Assembly: GCF_017068455.1 (NCBI RefSeq)
Contig: NZ_CP070608.1
Coordinates: 1,717,488-1,781,487, forward strand
DNA length: 64,000 nucleotides
Direction of reading: 5' to 3'
Source of the DNA: Fulvivirga lutea
GTDB lineage: Bacteria > Bacteroidota > Bacteroidia > Cytophagales > Cyclobacteriaceae
Both the position numbers and the translations under genes were made by a program. The notes under the pieces were generated by a model. That model did no database searches. It was not told the DNA's origin and saw nothing but the letters and a program-made list of their open reading frames with translations. Below, in pieces: positions 19,287 to 27,633 of this stretch (positions within the stretch are counted from its first letter, which is position 1; every line of letters starts with the position of its first letter).

Positions 19287-20312
19287 ATGAAGAAACTAGC
19301 TTTAACCCAAACCCTTTACCCCTATATCGTAGGAGTAGATGTAAGCAAAGAGAGTATCGATGTTTGCATGATCGACACAGCGCAAGATCGCTGTGAGAGC
19401 AAAGTATTGACCAACACCAAGGAAGGTTATATGAAGCTAAAACAATGGATGAAACGCTTAGGCAATGATGTAGATAACCAGACTCTGTTCTGTATGGAAC
19501 ACACCGGTATTTACACCCGTAATCTGGTCAAGTACTTACTAAGTAGGGGGTGTAAAGTTTGGATGGAGTCATCACTTCATATTAAAAGGAGTATGGGTCT
19601 AGTACGAGGCAAGACCGATAAGATTGATGCTGAGCGGATTGCAATGTTTGCCTATACACACCAAAAAGAGGCTAAATTGGTAACGATGACACACGCTACC
19701 CTAGACAGGCTCCAGTACTTAATGCGTACACGAGTGCGTTTGATGAAAGGATTGCAGAGCCAGGAGAAGGCCATTAATGAAATGGAATACTTTGATAAGA
19801 AAGCGGGACGTGAGATGCGCATGATGTGTCGTCAGGCGCTAGAAGGTCTGAATAAATCATTAGCTAAAGTAGAGGCAAAGATGTTGGAGCTGGTGAGTAT
19901 CGATAGGGAAGTACGAGCACTTTACGAATTGATAACATCGGTAAAGAGTGTTGGTAAAGTATTGGCAATAGACTTGATAGTCTATACCCATGGGTTTACT
20001 AGAATGCTAGATGGTCGGAAGTTGGCCTGCTATTGTGGTGTGGCACCTTTTGAGTATCGGAGTGGTACAAGTATTCATTCCCCGTCAGGCACGTCACAAT
20101 TTGCCAATAAGATATTGAAGAGTCATTTGCATATGGCTTCAATGAATGCCATTCGTTGTCATCAGGAACTTAGGGAATATTACCTGCGAAAAGTGGAAGA
20201 AGGAAAAGGGAAAATGAGTGCTATTAACGCTGTGAGAAATAAACTACTACATCGAATAGTGGCAGTGGTAAAACGAGGAACACCTTATGTAGAGAAATTG
20301 GATAAAAAGTAG
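19287..20312 (+). CDS. IS110-family transposase (DEDD recombinase), copy 1
   Basis: 341-aa recombinase catalysing excision and insertion of its element through an RNA-guided synaptic complex. The N-terminal RuvC-like DEDD domain is intact: Asp18 in GVDVS, Glu71 in CMEHTGIY, and Asp111 and Asp114 in KTDKIDAER. A helical segment follows (about 150-215), then the C-terminal Transposase_20 domain with a helix-hairpin (SVKSVGKVLA, about 218) and GVAPFEYRSGTS (about 251-262), which holds the conserved Ser used for cleavage in this family. There are no stops or frameshifts. Three copies with identical protein in the window point to recent movement. The noncoding RNA candidate lies upstream, as in the IS110 subgroup rather than IS1111. 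Confidence 0.95.
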   Translation: MKKLALTQTLYPYIVGVDVSKESIDVCMIDTAQDRCESKVLTNTKEGYMKLKQWMKRLGNDVDNQTLFCMEHTGIYTRNLVKYLLSRGCKVWMESSLHIKRSMGLVRGKTDKIDAERIAMFAYTHQKEAKLVTMTHATLDRLQYLMRTRVRLMKGLQSQEKAINEMEYFDKKAGREMRMMCRQALEGLNKSLAKVEAKMLELVSIDREVRALYELITSVKSVGKVLAIDLIVYTHGFTRMLDGRKLACYCGVAPFEYRSGTSIHSPSGTSQFANKILKSHLHMASMNAIRCHQELREYYLRKVEEGKGKMSAINAVRNKLLHRIVAVVKRGTPYVEKLDKK

Positions 20313-20340
20313 ACAAACTACTTGTTTTTATCATGGATAT

Positions 20341-20572
20341 CGCCCCTGTAAGGCGCGTTTGTTTACTTGTTTTACAGGCATAAAACTAGCACGATTTGGG
20401 TTTAGAACCTAGTCGAGATACGAGCAGCTTAAGACACCCCGTCCTTATAAATTGTCCACAAGTTAAAAGATGAAAGTGGATGTGAAATGCCAACCCAAAA
20501 CGTGCGGGCAAGCCGCACCGAAGCATTTAGGACTTCTAACTATGAAGACCAAATGCACTCTTACGGCATGTT
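20341..20572 (-). repeat. attC-like site, 235-bp family, copy 1 (interrupted by IS110)
   Basis: Starts CGCCCCTGTAAGGCGCG and ends CTCTTACGGCATGTT. Its AAC core is separated from it by IS110 copy 1. Central variant A (CCCCGTCCTTATAAATTG). The internal hairpin near the right end is altered (GACTTC...GAAGACC). Confidence 0.85.
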
Positions 20573-20580
20573 GTAAGGCG

Positions 20581-21171
20581 TTATTCAATATTAATCTTCA
20601 TTTGTTGACCATCAGGCAAATCTTTAGTCTGCAAATAGATGGATTTAAGGAAGTCAATTTGTTCCTTGGCGGGAACAGGTTTGAAACTTCTGTTGTCATT
20701 GGTGTCAAACATAAATGGCGGATACACATTCATAAGCTGTCCAGGAGAAAGTCTAATGTCGCTGTCATACAGTTGATTAAAGGATTCAAGCATTAAGAAA
20801 TCAACTGGATTTTCTGTTTCTTTTTCAAGGAATGAACTAAAGTCAAGTTCTAAATCTTCTAATTCCCCAAACTCTGCACTTAATCTATGAATATGTCCGT
20901 TTCTCCAAATGAATTGGTCGCCAAATGCATCTTGAGCAAATGGAATATCCTCTTTTGTCAAACAGTCGTACGTTTTGTGTAAATCAGACCAAATTGCTTC
21001 AAGTGAAATCCATTCGGGTTCATTGATACATCCACGAATCTGTAGTCCACCATTATAGGCAATAATTCCGTTGACTTGCGAAAAGAAATCTTGGAGTTCC
21101 TTTGGTAGCTTGTCAAAAGTTGACTTGTCAGAAATGTCTGTATTGTGATAAATTATGCCAGTAAATTCCAT
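20581..21171 (-). CDS. SUKH/SMI1-KNR4-family protein (cassette 21)
   Basis: Cytoplasmic 196-aa protein of the SMI1/KNR4 (SUKH) type, a fold widely used as immunity protein against polymorphic toxins and also found alone. The family signature is visible: a helical start with LPKELQDFFSQVNGI and strand GGLQIRGC, then the core IPFAQDAFGDQFIWRNGHIH (about 100) and a helical end. The ATG at 21171 is chosen. Upstream in-frame codons to 21240 run through the neighbouring attC-like site and are not credible. Cassette ends are GTTGTAAGGC and GCCTTACAAC. No toxin gene is adjacent, so an orphan immunity role is only a suggestion. Confidence 0.75.
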   Translation of the reverse strand: MEFTGIIYHNTDISDKSTFDKLPKELQDFFSQVNGIIAYNGGLQIRGCINEPEWISLEAIWSDLHKTYDCLTKEDIPFAQDAFGDQFIWRNGHIHRLSAEFGELEDLELDFSSFLEKETENPVDFLMLESFNQLYDSDIRLSPGQLMNVYPPFMFDTNDNRSFKPVPAKEQIDFLKSIYLQTKDLPDGQQMKINIE

Positions 21172-21185
21172 TTTGTATGCCTTAC

Positions 21186-21420
21186 AACGCCCCTGTAAGG
21201 CGCGTTTGTTTACTTGTTTTACAGGGTATAAAACTAGCACGATTTGGGTTTAGAACCTAGTCGCAATGCAAGCAGCTTAAGACACCCCGTCCTTAAAAAT
21301 TGTCCACAAGTTAAGAGATGAAAGTGGCTATGAAATGCTAACCCAAAACGTGCGGGCAAGCCGCACACGGGCATTTAGGACTTCGCACGGTGAAGTCCAA
21401 ATGCGCTCTTACGCCATGTT
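21186..21420 (-). repeat. attC-like site, 235-bp family, copy 2
   Basis: Reference copy. Outer stem GTAAGGCGCGTTTG pairs with CAAATGCGCTCTTAC, leaving one extra base in the arm nearer the upstream gene's 3' end. Further hairpins are GGACTTC/GAAGTCC nested in GCATTT/AAATGC, and GTGCGGGC/GCCGCAC. The longer imperfect pair is CACGATTTGGGTTT / AACCCAAAACGTG. Central variant A. Confidence 0.88.
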
Positions 21421-21427
21421 AGCCACA

Positions 21428-21871
21428 TTATTCTGCAGTAAATTCTTCCTTTCCAATTAAATGCCAGCCATTGTAGTCAATAACTTCTTCTTTTCCTGAA
21501 TTGTCAACAACCTTGCGTACTACGAGTCCGGAATCATAATTCTGCCATATCTCGAAATTAAAGATTGAGTCCAGAGGTTTGATTGAATATAAATGATTGT
21601 CAATTTTCTTCACTGAAGCACCTATTTCATTCCTTAATTCAGATTCATAATTGGAGAAGTTCTTTACTTTAATAGTTACTGTATCTGCCTGACCAATTTT
21701 GAATTTTAGGTATGTCTTTGATGAAAACTCCACAATAGGTAAACTACTGTGATAGTCTTTGCGATGATAGGCGTAAATAGTATCGGGCTCATTAACTTTT
21801 TCCGTGCATTCAGCCTGATTTGTACATGACCAAAAGAGCGGAATAATAAAGAATAATTGATTAATCTTCAT
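21428..21871 (-). CDS. Lipoprotein of unknown function (cassette 20)
   Basis: 147 aa. The N terminus MKINQLFFIIPLFWSC is a lipoprotein signal with lipobox Cys16, so it is membrane-anchored outside the cytoplasm. The mature part is a single strand-rich domain (YLKFKIGQADTVTIKVKNFS; SGLVVRKVVDNSGKEEVID), with no motif I recognise. Cassette ends GTTAGCCAC / GTGGCTAAC. The stop lies 5 bp inside the cassette, next to the core. Confidence 0.7.
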   Translation of the reverse strand: MKINQLFFIIPLFWSCTNQAECTEKVNEPDTIYAYHRKDYHSSLPIVEFSSKTYLKFKIGQADTVTIKVKNFSNYESELRNEIGASVKKIDNHLYSIKPLDSIFNFEIWQNYDSGLVVRKVVDNSGKEEVIDYNGWHLIGKEEFTAE

Positions 21872-21888
21872 GTAATTCTATTGTGGCT

Positions 21889-22123
21889 AACGCCCATGTA
21901 AGGCGCGTTTGTTTACTTGTTTTACAGGATATAAAACTAGCACGATTTGGGTTTAGAACCTAGTTCCACCGATAGCAGCTTGAAACACTGCGTTCCTGTT
22001 GGTCGTCCACAAGTTAAGAGGTGAAAGAGGCTATGAAATGCTAACCCAAAACGTGCGGGCAAGCCCCGCCAAAGCATTTAGGACTTCGCATGGTGAAGTC
22101 CAAATGCGCTATTACACCATGTT
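21889..22123 (-). repeat. attC-like site, 235-bp family, copy 3
   Basis: AAC core 21889, GTT core 22121. Central variant B (ACTGCGTTCCTGTTGGTCG). Left stem has GCCCATGTAAGGCGCG. Confidence 0.88.
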
Positions 22124-22136
22124 AGCCATTGTTTTT

Positions 22137-22445
22137 CTACGCTTCGGGCAAGAATTCAATTATCTCGCTGGTGTTAAAATCTTGTTGTTCATTCCAAATC
22201 ATGGCTTTTTCGTTGAGTTTCAAGGCTTCACGAACATAACCATGATGACTGTCGTATTCTTCAAAAATTTTCCAGTAATTATTGCATTTGCGGCATTTAT
22301 AAATTTTTATTGTTTTATGCCATCCAATAGCTTCTTCCTCTTGTATTGTTTTTAATTCACTGACTGTGAACTTTTCACAGGTAAGGTTTTTAGTATTATC
22401 CTGTCCAGGTTCAAAATTGCAATATGTATATTCGGTAATTTTCAT
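22137..22445 (-). CDS. Small zinc-ribbon-like protein (cassette 19)
   Basis: 102-aa soluble protein. Cys9 and Cys23 and a pair CRKC (about 51-54) near YKCRKCNNYW could form a zinc knuckle, as in many small bacterial zinc-ribbon proteins. The C-terminal half is acidic and helical (REALKLNEKAMIWNEQQDF). There is no signal peptide. The family is not recognised. Cassette ends are GTTAGCCAT / ATGGCTAAC. Confidence 0.65.
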   Translation of the reverse strand: MKITEYTYCNFEPGQDNTKNLTCEKFTVSELKTIQEEEAIGWHKTIKIYKCRKCNNYWKIFEEYDSHHGYVREALKLNEKAMIWNEQQDFNTSEIIEFLPEA

Positions 22446-22463
22446 GAATAACTCATAATGGCT

Positions 22464-22697
22464 AACGCCCCTGTAAGGCGCGTTTGTATACTTGTTTTAC
22501 AGGGCATAAAACTAGCACGATTTGGGTTTAGAACCTAGTCGAGATAAAGCAGCTTAAGACACCCAGTCCTTATAAATTGTCCACAAGTTAAGAGATGAAA
22601 GTGGATGTGAAATGCTAACCCAAAACGTGCGGGCGAGCCGTACCCAAGCATTTAGGACTTCGCACGGTGAAGTCCAAATGCGCTCTTACGGAATGTT
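22464..22697 (-). repeat. attC-like site, 235-bp family, copy 4
   Basis: AAC 22464, GTT 22695. Central variant A. The GC hairpin reads GTGCGGGCGAGCCGTAC, with one G:T wobble replacing a G:C pair. Confidence 0.88.
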
Positions 22698-23165
22698 AGC
22701 AGATGTTTGCCGTTTTGTTAAATAAGTTAGATAATGTCCTACAGTTAAGTGCCAGAAGAAAACAGAGATAGAAGCGTTCGTCATATTATTGGCAATTATC
22801 CAGGGTGTAAAAGCAAGGCCACCTAGTACAAAGACGATAAGAAAATCTGAATTATTAAGTTCTACTGATTCTTTCAGCTTTTTGAATAGAATTAAAATTA
22901 GAACGGCTCCAGAACTAGTTACTATTGCGATAATTTCCACAGGCCGAATAAATAAGGCCACATAATGTAACAATATATATAAAAGTGTACCAATCAATAC
23001 ATATTTGGTTGAAGACTTAACGTATTTTTTGGTCGCCAGTAGAAACATTAGTCCCCAAGTCGGTAGATATGCAAATATGACGTAGAAGTCTCTCATTCCT
23101 AGTCGATCAAACCATATACCTAAAATCAGGAGAATTGTAGAATAAATGATTAGTTCATAGTTCAT
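22686..23165 (-). CDS. Polytopic membrane protein (cassette 18)
   Basis: 159 aa with five or so hydrophobic helices (about 5-20, 27-45, 54-75, 79-95, 108-128, 131-148). It has few charged residues and no motif I recognise. The reading frame ends inside the attC-like site: the last codons use the core itself and the stop is 11 bp past GTT. Cassette ends are GTTAGCAGA / TCTGCTAAC. Function unknown. Confidence 0.7.
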   Translation of the reverse strand: MNYELIIYSTILLILGIWFDRLGMRDFYVIFAYLPTWGLMFLLATKKYVKSSTKYVLIGTLLYILLHYVALFIRPVEIIAIVTSSGAVLILILFKKLKESVELNNSDFLIVFVLGGLAFTPWIIANNMTNASISVFFWHLTVGHYLTYLTKRQTSANIP

Positions 23166-23192
23166 GATATAGGTGGCCTAGTCATATCTGCT

Positions 23193-23427
23193 AACACCCC
23201 TGTAAGGCGCGTTTGTTTACTTGTTTTACAGGGTATAAAACTAGCACGATTTGGGTTTAGAACCTAGTTCCACCGCAAGCAGCTTGAAACACTGCGTTCC
23301 TGTTGGTCGTCCACAAGTTAAGAGATGAAAGTAGATGTGAAATGCTAACCCAAAACGTGAGGGCTAACCGCACCAAATCATTTAGGACTTCGCACGGTGA
23401 AGTCCAAATGCGCTCTTACGCCATGTT
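23193..23427 (-). repeat. attC-like site, 235-bp family, copy 5
   Basis: AAC 23193, GTT 23425. Central variant B. The left arm reads ACACCCCTGTAAGG. The GC hairpin has GTGAGGGCTAACCGCAC. Confidence 0.88.
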
Positions 23428-23439
23428 GGCACACGTTTT

Positions 23440-23736
23440 TCATTTCCATATTTGCCAAAGGTTTAAAAAAGGTAGTGTCACTGCTACAAGTGCAATTATC
23501 GATGTCAACAAGACTCTATTTCTTTGCTCTTTTTTGATTGCTGAGACAATAGAAAGAAATAACCCAATAAGTCCAAAGCCAATTAGTTTCAGTTCGTCTA
23601 ATGTTTTCAATCCATATAAAGCTTGAGTTTTGCCATCTGCAAATTCATAAGCTATTCCCAAATAATATTGTCCCCTGACAATTAGGATAATTCCAGTTAT
23701 GCTGAATATAATTGATATTATGCTGAGTTTATTCAT
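23440..23736 (-). CDS. Small membrane protein, second gene of a two-gene cassette (cassette 17)
   Basis: 98 aa from the ATG at 23736 (MNKLSIISIIFSITGIILIV). Helices lie at about 4-20, 50-65 and 75-92, with a polar loop YEFADGKTQALYG. Its start overlaps the stop of the wHTH/membrane gene by 4 bp (ATGA), so the two are translationally coupled and probably function together. Cassette ends are GTTGGCACA / TGTGCCAAC. Function unknown. A longer in-frame start at 23775 would overlap the partner heavily and is rejected. Confidence 0.65.
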   Translation of the reverse strand: MNKLSIISIIFSITGIILIVRGQYYLGIAYEFADGKTQALYGLKTLDELKLIGFGLIGLFLSIVSAIKKEQRNRVLLTSIIALVAVTLPFLNLWQIWK

Positions 23737-24170
23737 GTTAAAATTGGTAGCAAGATAAACTGAGTTAACAGCCAAACTATTATTCCAACGATAATGGATA
23801 TTCCAATCTTCTTTGCAGTCGTTGTTCCTTCATGAGTGTCTGAACCTGATGATTGAGTAAATGTTCCGTGGTTATCACCGATATTCACATTAGTTGCAGA
23901 GATATTAAAAGAAGGATTATTCACGTCAGGTTGTGTGAGGTATTTTTTTGTATAAAAAGCATCGGCTGTTGCTTGTTTGGTACCAATGGAAAACCCGTCT
24001 TTAGTTCTACAGTCCCTGACATCGTCATTATCAATTAGTGTCAGACATGCCTGCCTAATGAATGAGGAGTCTATTCGAAGAGTTTTAGATAATTCAACAT
24101 CTGAAATAGATTGAAAGTCTGATTCTACAATAACTTCTAAAATCTTATGTGTTAATTCATCTTGGTTCAT
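23733..24170 (-). CDS. wHTH-like protein with C-terminal membrane anchor, first gene of a two-gene cassette
   Basis: 145 aa. Residues 1-65 look like a winged helix-turn-helix (ILEVIVESDFQSISDVELS..LRIDSSFIRQACLTLIDND). A linker follows with a small strand motif FNISATNVNIGDNHGTFTQS, the asparagine/glycine-rich type found in many prokaryotic conflict proteins. One strong C-terminal helix (about 120-142) forms the anchor. A DNA- or protein-binding head tethered to the membrane and coupled to a second small membrane protein suggests a signalling or effector pair, but no family is assigned. Confidence 0.65.
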   Translation of the reverse strand: MNQDELTHKILEVIVESDFQSISDVELSKTLRIDSSFIRQACLTLIDNDDVRDCRTKDGFSIGTKQATADAFYTKKYLTQPDVNNPSFNISATNVNIGDNHGTFTQSSGSDTHEGTTTAKKIGISIIVGIIVWLLTQFILLPILT

Positions 24171-24185
24171 GACCGTATGTGTGCC

Positions 24186-24297
24186 AACGTCTAGCTAAAA
24201 TGAGTATGCGTCCCATTTGCTAGACATGATTAAATTTCTTCTGTTTTGCATTGACCCTTCCAACTGCTCAGTTCGCATATTCATTTTAGTGTTTGTT
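24186..24297 (-). other. attC-like site, singleton type (112 bp)
   Basis: AAC core 24186 and GTT core 24295. The outer stem GCTAAAATGAGTATGCG pairs with CGCATATTCATTTTAG over about 16 bp. Its length is within the classical attC range. Sequence is unrelated to the 235-bp family. Confidence 0.85.
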
Positions 24298-24312
24298 ACC
24301 AGCATTTTATAC

Positions 24313-26409
24313 TTAGTTAGTACTTATTCCATCAAAGAAGTATTCAAGAATGTATTTATCAAAGGGACTTAAATCGGGCACTAAAAGCGTCCTTTCCATG
24401 CCGACCTCATTTAGTTGTGCTAAAGCTTTATGAATATCTAGTTCTTTATCATAGAAGTTAATGAGCTTATGTGAATGGAGTTTTTTTGAAATCATTCTAG
24501 GCATTCCGAACTCCTCTAATTGATAGACAACTGATGGTAGAAATGCATGAGATGCTAGACTAATGAACCGAGAAATATCATATCCTTTTTCCCTCAGTAT
24601 TTCCTTTTGGAGGATATTTACATCAGTTAAAAGAGTAGAAAGTTTAAAAGTCACTTTACGTTCAAGTTTGAAAAAGTCATCTACTCCAATTTCATACCTT
24701 TCTAATTCTCTAAGTAAGTCAGGGATAGACTTGAACCAGTTGTTTCTTAAGACCTTAGTGAATTCAACTAATGGAGTGAATTCAGATTCCCAACCCGCGG
24801 GTTGTAATCTAATCACCTTATACAGCATTCGATCCCAGTCCTTTGGGTATACAGAGTTTAAATAGCTTAAACCATTCCAATCATTAGGTTTGGTCTTCAT
24901 ATCAATAGCTATCTTCTTTATTAGTTCTGCATCACTTGATTGAAAAATGTTTTCTGCTTGTAATCGTTCATAAGCATCTTCGCCAATAATTTCTGACATC
25001 TCTTTTTTATACAAAATGATTTTAGCTACCTGTTCCTTGGTTAAGTCATTTTGAAACTTCTTTTCATCCAGATCACCTAGAATTTGGTCAGGGAAAGGTA
25101 TGTCTAGCTGAGTTTTTTCTTCTGAAGGTGGCTCATCAAGAATGTATATTTTACCAATGAAATGTCTGAACATTCGTCCACCACGCCCCATTATATTTTT
25201 ATAGGTGAAATCATTTAATCGAGCTTTACCTTTTCCACTTCTGTTAGCCCAAATAACAACGTTTTCGGCTGATGTATTTACTCCCTCAATAATGGAGGAT
25301 GTCGAGATTAGAGTATCTAGTGGTTGATCCTTTTCAAATAAACGAACTTGAATTTGACTTAAAGATCGATGTAACCTACCATTATGGACTCCAACCCCTC
25401 GTCTGGCCAATTTGGTCAAGGACCAATTATAGTCGTAGTTTTCTCCTAACCAAAGTGAAAAATTATCTAATAAGCCATCTTGCTTTTCTGGTAGGCTTGC
25501 TAACAAAAGTGTCGAAACGCTTTCAATATTTGTGTATGTTCCAGCATAAACTAATGTCTTGGTTTTTTTTACATTAAGTATATCCAGTAGATACTGACTC
25601 TTTTTGCTTTCATCTTTGCCTATTTCCTTGTGGTAGTCAATTCTGTCAAGGTAAACGGTATTAAAATCCAATGGGACAAATTCCATTCCTTGTGTAAATG
25701 GATTATCTCCTAAACTGCTAATGTTTGGTGCGAGGAAGTATTTTTGTTTAGCAACTTGTCCGAGCTTTAAGATTGCCTTAATTAAGGTTGGTGATCTATC
25801 TGAGTCAAATTTAGAACTCGCTTTGTAAAACTCATCAATGATGAGTATATCGAGATTAGGAATTTTATCAACATAATTTATGGCTCGCTCTTGAGGAAAA
25901 ATGAAAATGTTTTTTTCAGCAAGAGGTACTTCCGTTGTTGTAATTATTTTGTATTCCTTAGCAAATTTCTTGTACAGTCTCCTTCTTGTTTCATCTGTTA
26001 AAGCGATGGTAGGAACAATAATTACCACATTAGAGGGCTTATTTATTTTTATGTATGCATCTATGACAAAGCTTTTGCCAAAGCTCGTTGGAGCACTGAC
26101 TGCAATACTTTCTTGATTGACAAGCTTTTTTAACAGTGCGGATTGCTCACGATGAAGTGTTAATTCTTCCTCTTCACCTGTATCTACCTTAAATGCCTCA
26201 TATACAAATCTGTCTTGCCAATTAGCCGTGTCTGTATCTAAATAAGGGTAAAGCCCTGTTTCTCTAATTAAATGATTAACTAACTCTGAATATCTAATTC
26301 CCTCCTGCTCGTGATAATCCAAGAGTTTTATCAGCTCGTTTCTAGCTGCATTATCGCGGTTTTCAAAGAGATGATCGTTTATAATATTACAAGTTTCAAA
26401 GATATCCAT
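24313..26409 (-). CDS. hamB: Hachiman-like defence helicase HamB (cassette 16)
   Basis: 698-aa superfamily 2 helicase, the helicase partner of a Hachiman-type anti-phage system. Walker A SAPTSFGKS is at about 105-113, the DExx box IIDEFYK at about 189-195, motif Ia IVPTIAL at about 130, ending helicase-C motifs TSSIIEGVN (about 370) and NIMGRGGRMFRH (about 405). The C-terminal third is helical with no recognised domain. It starts 2 bp after the hamA stop, in the canonical hamA-hamB order. In known systems HamB is an ATP-driven DNA helicase that restrains and then releases the HamA nuclease on damaged or phage DNA. That role is transferred from the family. Confidence 0.82.
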   Translation of the reverse strand: MDIFETCNIINDHLFENRDNAARNELIKLLDYHEQEGIRYSELVNHLIRETGLYPYLDTDTANWQDRFVYEAFKVDTGEEEELTLHREQSALLKKLVNQESIAVSAPTSFGKSFVIDAYIKINKPSNVVIIVPTIALTDETRRRLYKKFAKEYKIITTTEVPLAEKNIFIFPQERAINYVDKIPNLDILIIDEFYKASSKFDSDRSPTLIKAILKLGQVAKQKYFLAPNISSLGDNPFTQGMEFVPLDFNTVYLDRIDYHKEIGKDESKKSQYLLDILNVKKTKTLVYAGTYTNIESVSTLLLASLPEKQDGLLDNFSLWLGENYDYNWSLTKLARRGVGVHNGRLHRSLSQIQVRLFEKDQPLDTLISTSSIIEGVNTSAENVVIWANRSGKGKARLNDFTYKNIMGRGGRMFRHFIGKIYILDEPPSEEKTQLDIPFPDQILGDLDEKKFQNDLTKEQVAKIILYKKEMSEIIGEDAYERLQAENIFQSSDAELIKKIAIDMKTKPNDWNGLSYLNSVYPKDWDRMLYKVIRLQPAGWESEFTPLVEFTKVLRNNWFKSIPDLLRELERYEIGVDDFFKLERKVTFKLSTLLTDVNILQKEILREKGYDISRFISLASHAFLPSVVYQLEEFGMPRMISKKLHSHKLINFYDKELDIHKALAQLNEVGMERTLLVPDLSPFDKYILEYFFDGISTN

Positions 26410-26411
26410 GA

Positions 26412-27359
26412 TTAAGACGCTTGTTCTTTATAATGTTGAACATTCTTGACAAATGAATCAATAATCGGTTTTTTCTCTGCTACTGGGAATAGTATTAGAT
26501 GAAAGTGAACTTCATCATACTTAAAAATAGACTTGCCTACCTTGTTAATTTGTTTCTTGAAATAAGATTCTGCCCTTTCTTTATGTAACTCGATTATTTT
26601 ATATCGGTATTCATCAGTTAACTCTTTAGAAGATTTTGTTATTGAGCATTCATGCAGGATAAGAATAGGTATGTGTAATTTAGGTTTGAGATTATCAATT
26701 GAAACGCCACTTCGGATAAATGAAACTATTTTATCATATAGCGTTTTATTGTCCTTTAGATAATGCTTTAGATCATTTACATTAGTAATGATGCTGTTTT
26801 CCTTTTCCAACTTTTCAGTTTGAAGTGAGTTTTCAACTGAATTCACAATCGAGTAGAGCCTTTCATCCTCAATGCTATTGTAAAATTTGGCCTCTCCAAA
26901 CCATAGAGAAAATGAATCTTCATCCTCAATTACGATATGAACACTATCGGCTCCTTTTGCATTGTCTTGGGAGTTTTGTTTGTAAAAGATTTTTGGAACC
27001 ACGGGAAGTGCATTATAATTATGCTTCATAATTCCATAAAGGACTATCTCCGCCAATTCACTCCCTTGTCCATCTTGATCTTTTTTTAAATCTGTTAACC
27101 TAAGTCTTTTTGCAGCTTCAGTTAAGCTCGATTGAGATCGATCAAGTAATGCTTGCCTATCCTTCAGCGATAAGGATGTTTCGGTGATATTATCCCATAC
27201 AAAAGATTGAAACTTTCCGTATCTCCATTTGCCGTCCTGATAATCGTTAATTATGCTCAGTAGTTTTTTCTTTTCGGCTGGTACTAAACTGGATTCTGGA
27301 AGAATTTTAAGAAAAAAATCATCAACCAGCACTTCAAAATCTACGATTGTCTTTTTCAT
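26412..27359 (-). CDS. hamA: Hachiman-like nuclease HamA (DUF1837 type; cassette 16)
   Basis: 315 aa, soluble. The middle contains the DUF1837/HamA core of PD-(D/E)xK nuclease type: GADSVHIVIED (Asp about 138) followed by SLWFGEAKFY (Glu 156, Lys 158), with an upstream helix GSELAEIVLYGIM. The second half has IPILILHEC and HLILFPV strands typical of the family. The ATG at 27359 follows a TTG codon that could also start. The cassette begins GTTACCAGC (24295) and ends GCTGGTAAC (27390), so hamA and hamB together form one 3.1-kb cassette, the largest in the array. DUF1837 assignment is by motif reading and should be confirmed by profile search. Confidence 0.82.
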   Translation of the reverse strand: MKKTIVDFEVLVDDFFLKILPESSLVPAEKKKLLSIINDYQDGKWRYGKFQSFVWDNITETSLSLKDRQALLDRSQSSLTEAAKRLRLTDLKKDQDGQGSELAEIVLYGIMKHNYNALPVVPKIFYKQNSQDNAKGADSVHIVIEDEDSFSLWFGEAKFYNSIEDERLYSIVNSVENSLQTEKLEKENSIITNVNDLKHYLKDNKTLYDKIVSFIRSGVSIDNLKPKLHIPILILHECSITKSSKELTDEYRYKIIELHKERAESYFKKQINKVGKSIFKYDEVHFHLILFPVAEKKPIIDSFVKNVQHYKEQAS

Positions 27360-27395
27360 CAATATTATGCGAGTTCTATGTTTCTAATTGCTGGT

Positions 27396-27619
27396 AACGC
27401 CTGTGTAGAAAACATATGCCACACGAGGCTATAAAAAACTAAACGTAGCATTTTCTGCTAACTTTCTCAACGCACATAAGGCAAAAACAGCTTAATTCTT
27501 TCAAGATACTACTGCGTTCTGGTTGGTCGTCCCGCTATGGAATGCAAGCATAAAATGCGGGTGAGTTGCACTTCCCGAAGCTTCAAGGTGATTAAGCATA
27601 TGTTTTTCTACACCATGTT
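27396..27619 (-). other. attC-like site, diverged relative of the 235-bp family
   Basis: AAC 27396, GTT 27617. The outer stem GTGTAGAAAACATATG pairs with CATATGTTTTTCTACAC, with one extra base in the arm next to the gene's 3' end. The centre shares CTGCGTT and GTTGGTCGTCC with variant B of the 235-bp family, while the stems are different in sequence. Confidence 0.85.
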
Positions 27620-27633
27620 GTAGGGTGTTTTAA

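Larger units (their letters stand above)
19033..20340 (+). mobile_element. IS110-family insertion sequence, copy 1
   Basis: 1308 bp, identical in extent to copies at 31191 and 35219. It begins CTTTAGATTGAG and ends TCATGGATAT. It has a ~250-bp structured noncoding 5' part and one transposase gene. It splits an attC-like core: TGCACAAC lies on the left, and (C)GCCCCTGTAAGG of the site on the right. A single C is shared or duplicated at the junction, and there is no longer target duplication and no terminal inverted repeats, as usual for IS110. Confidence 0.92.

Noticed and set aside
27396-27619. tRNA or rRNA gene
   Set aside because: It has a palindromic site structure with AAC/GTT cores. No tRNA cloverleaf or conserved rRNA sequence is seen anywhere in the window.
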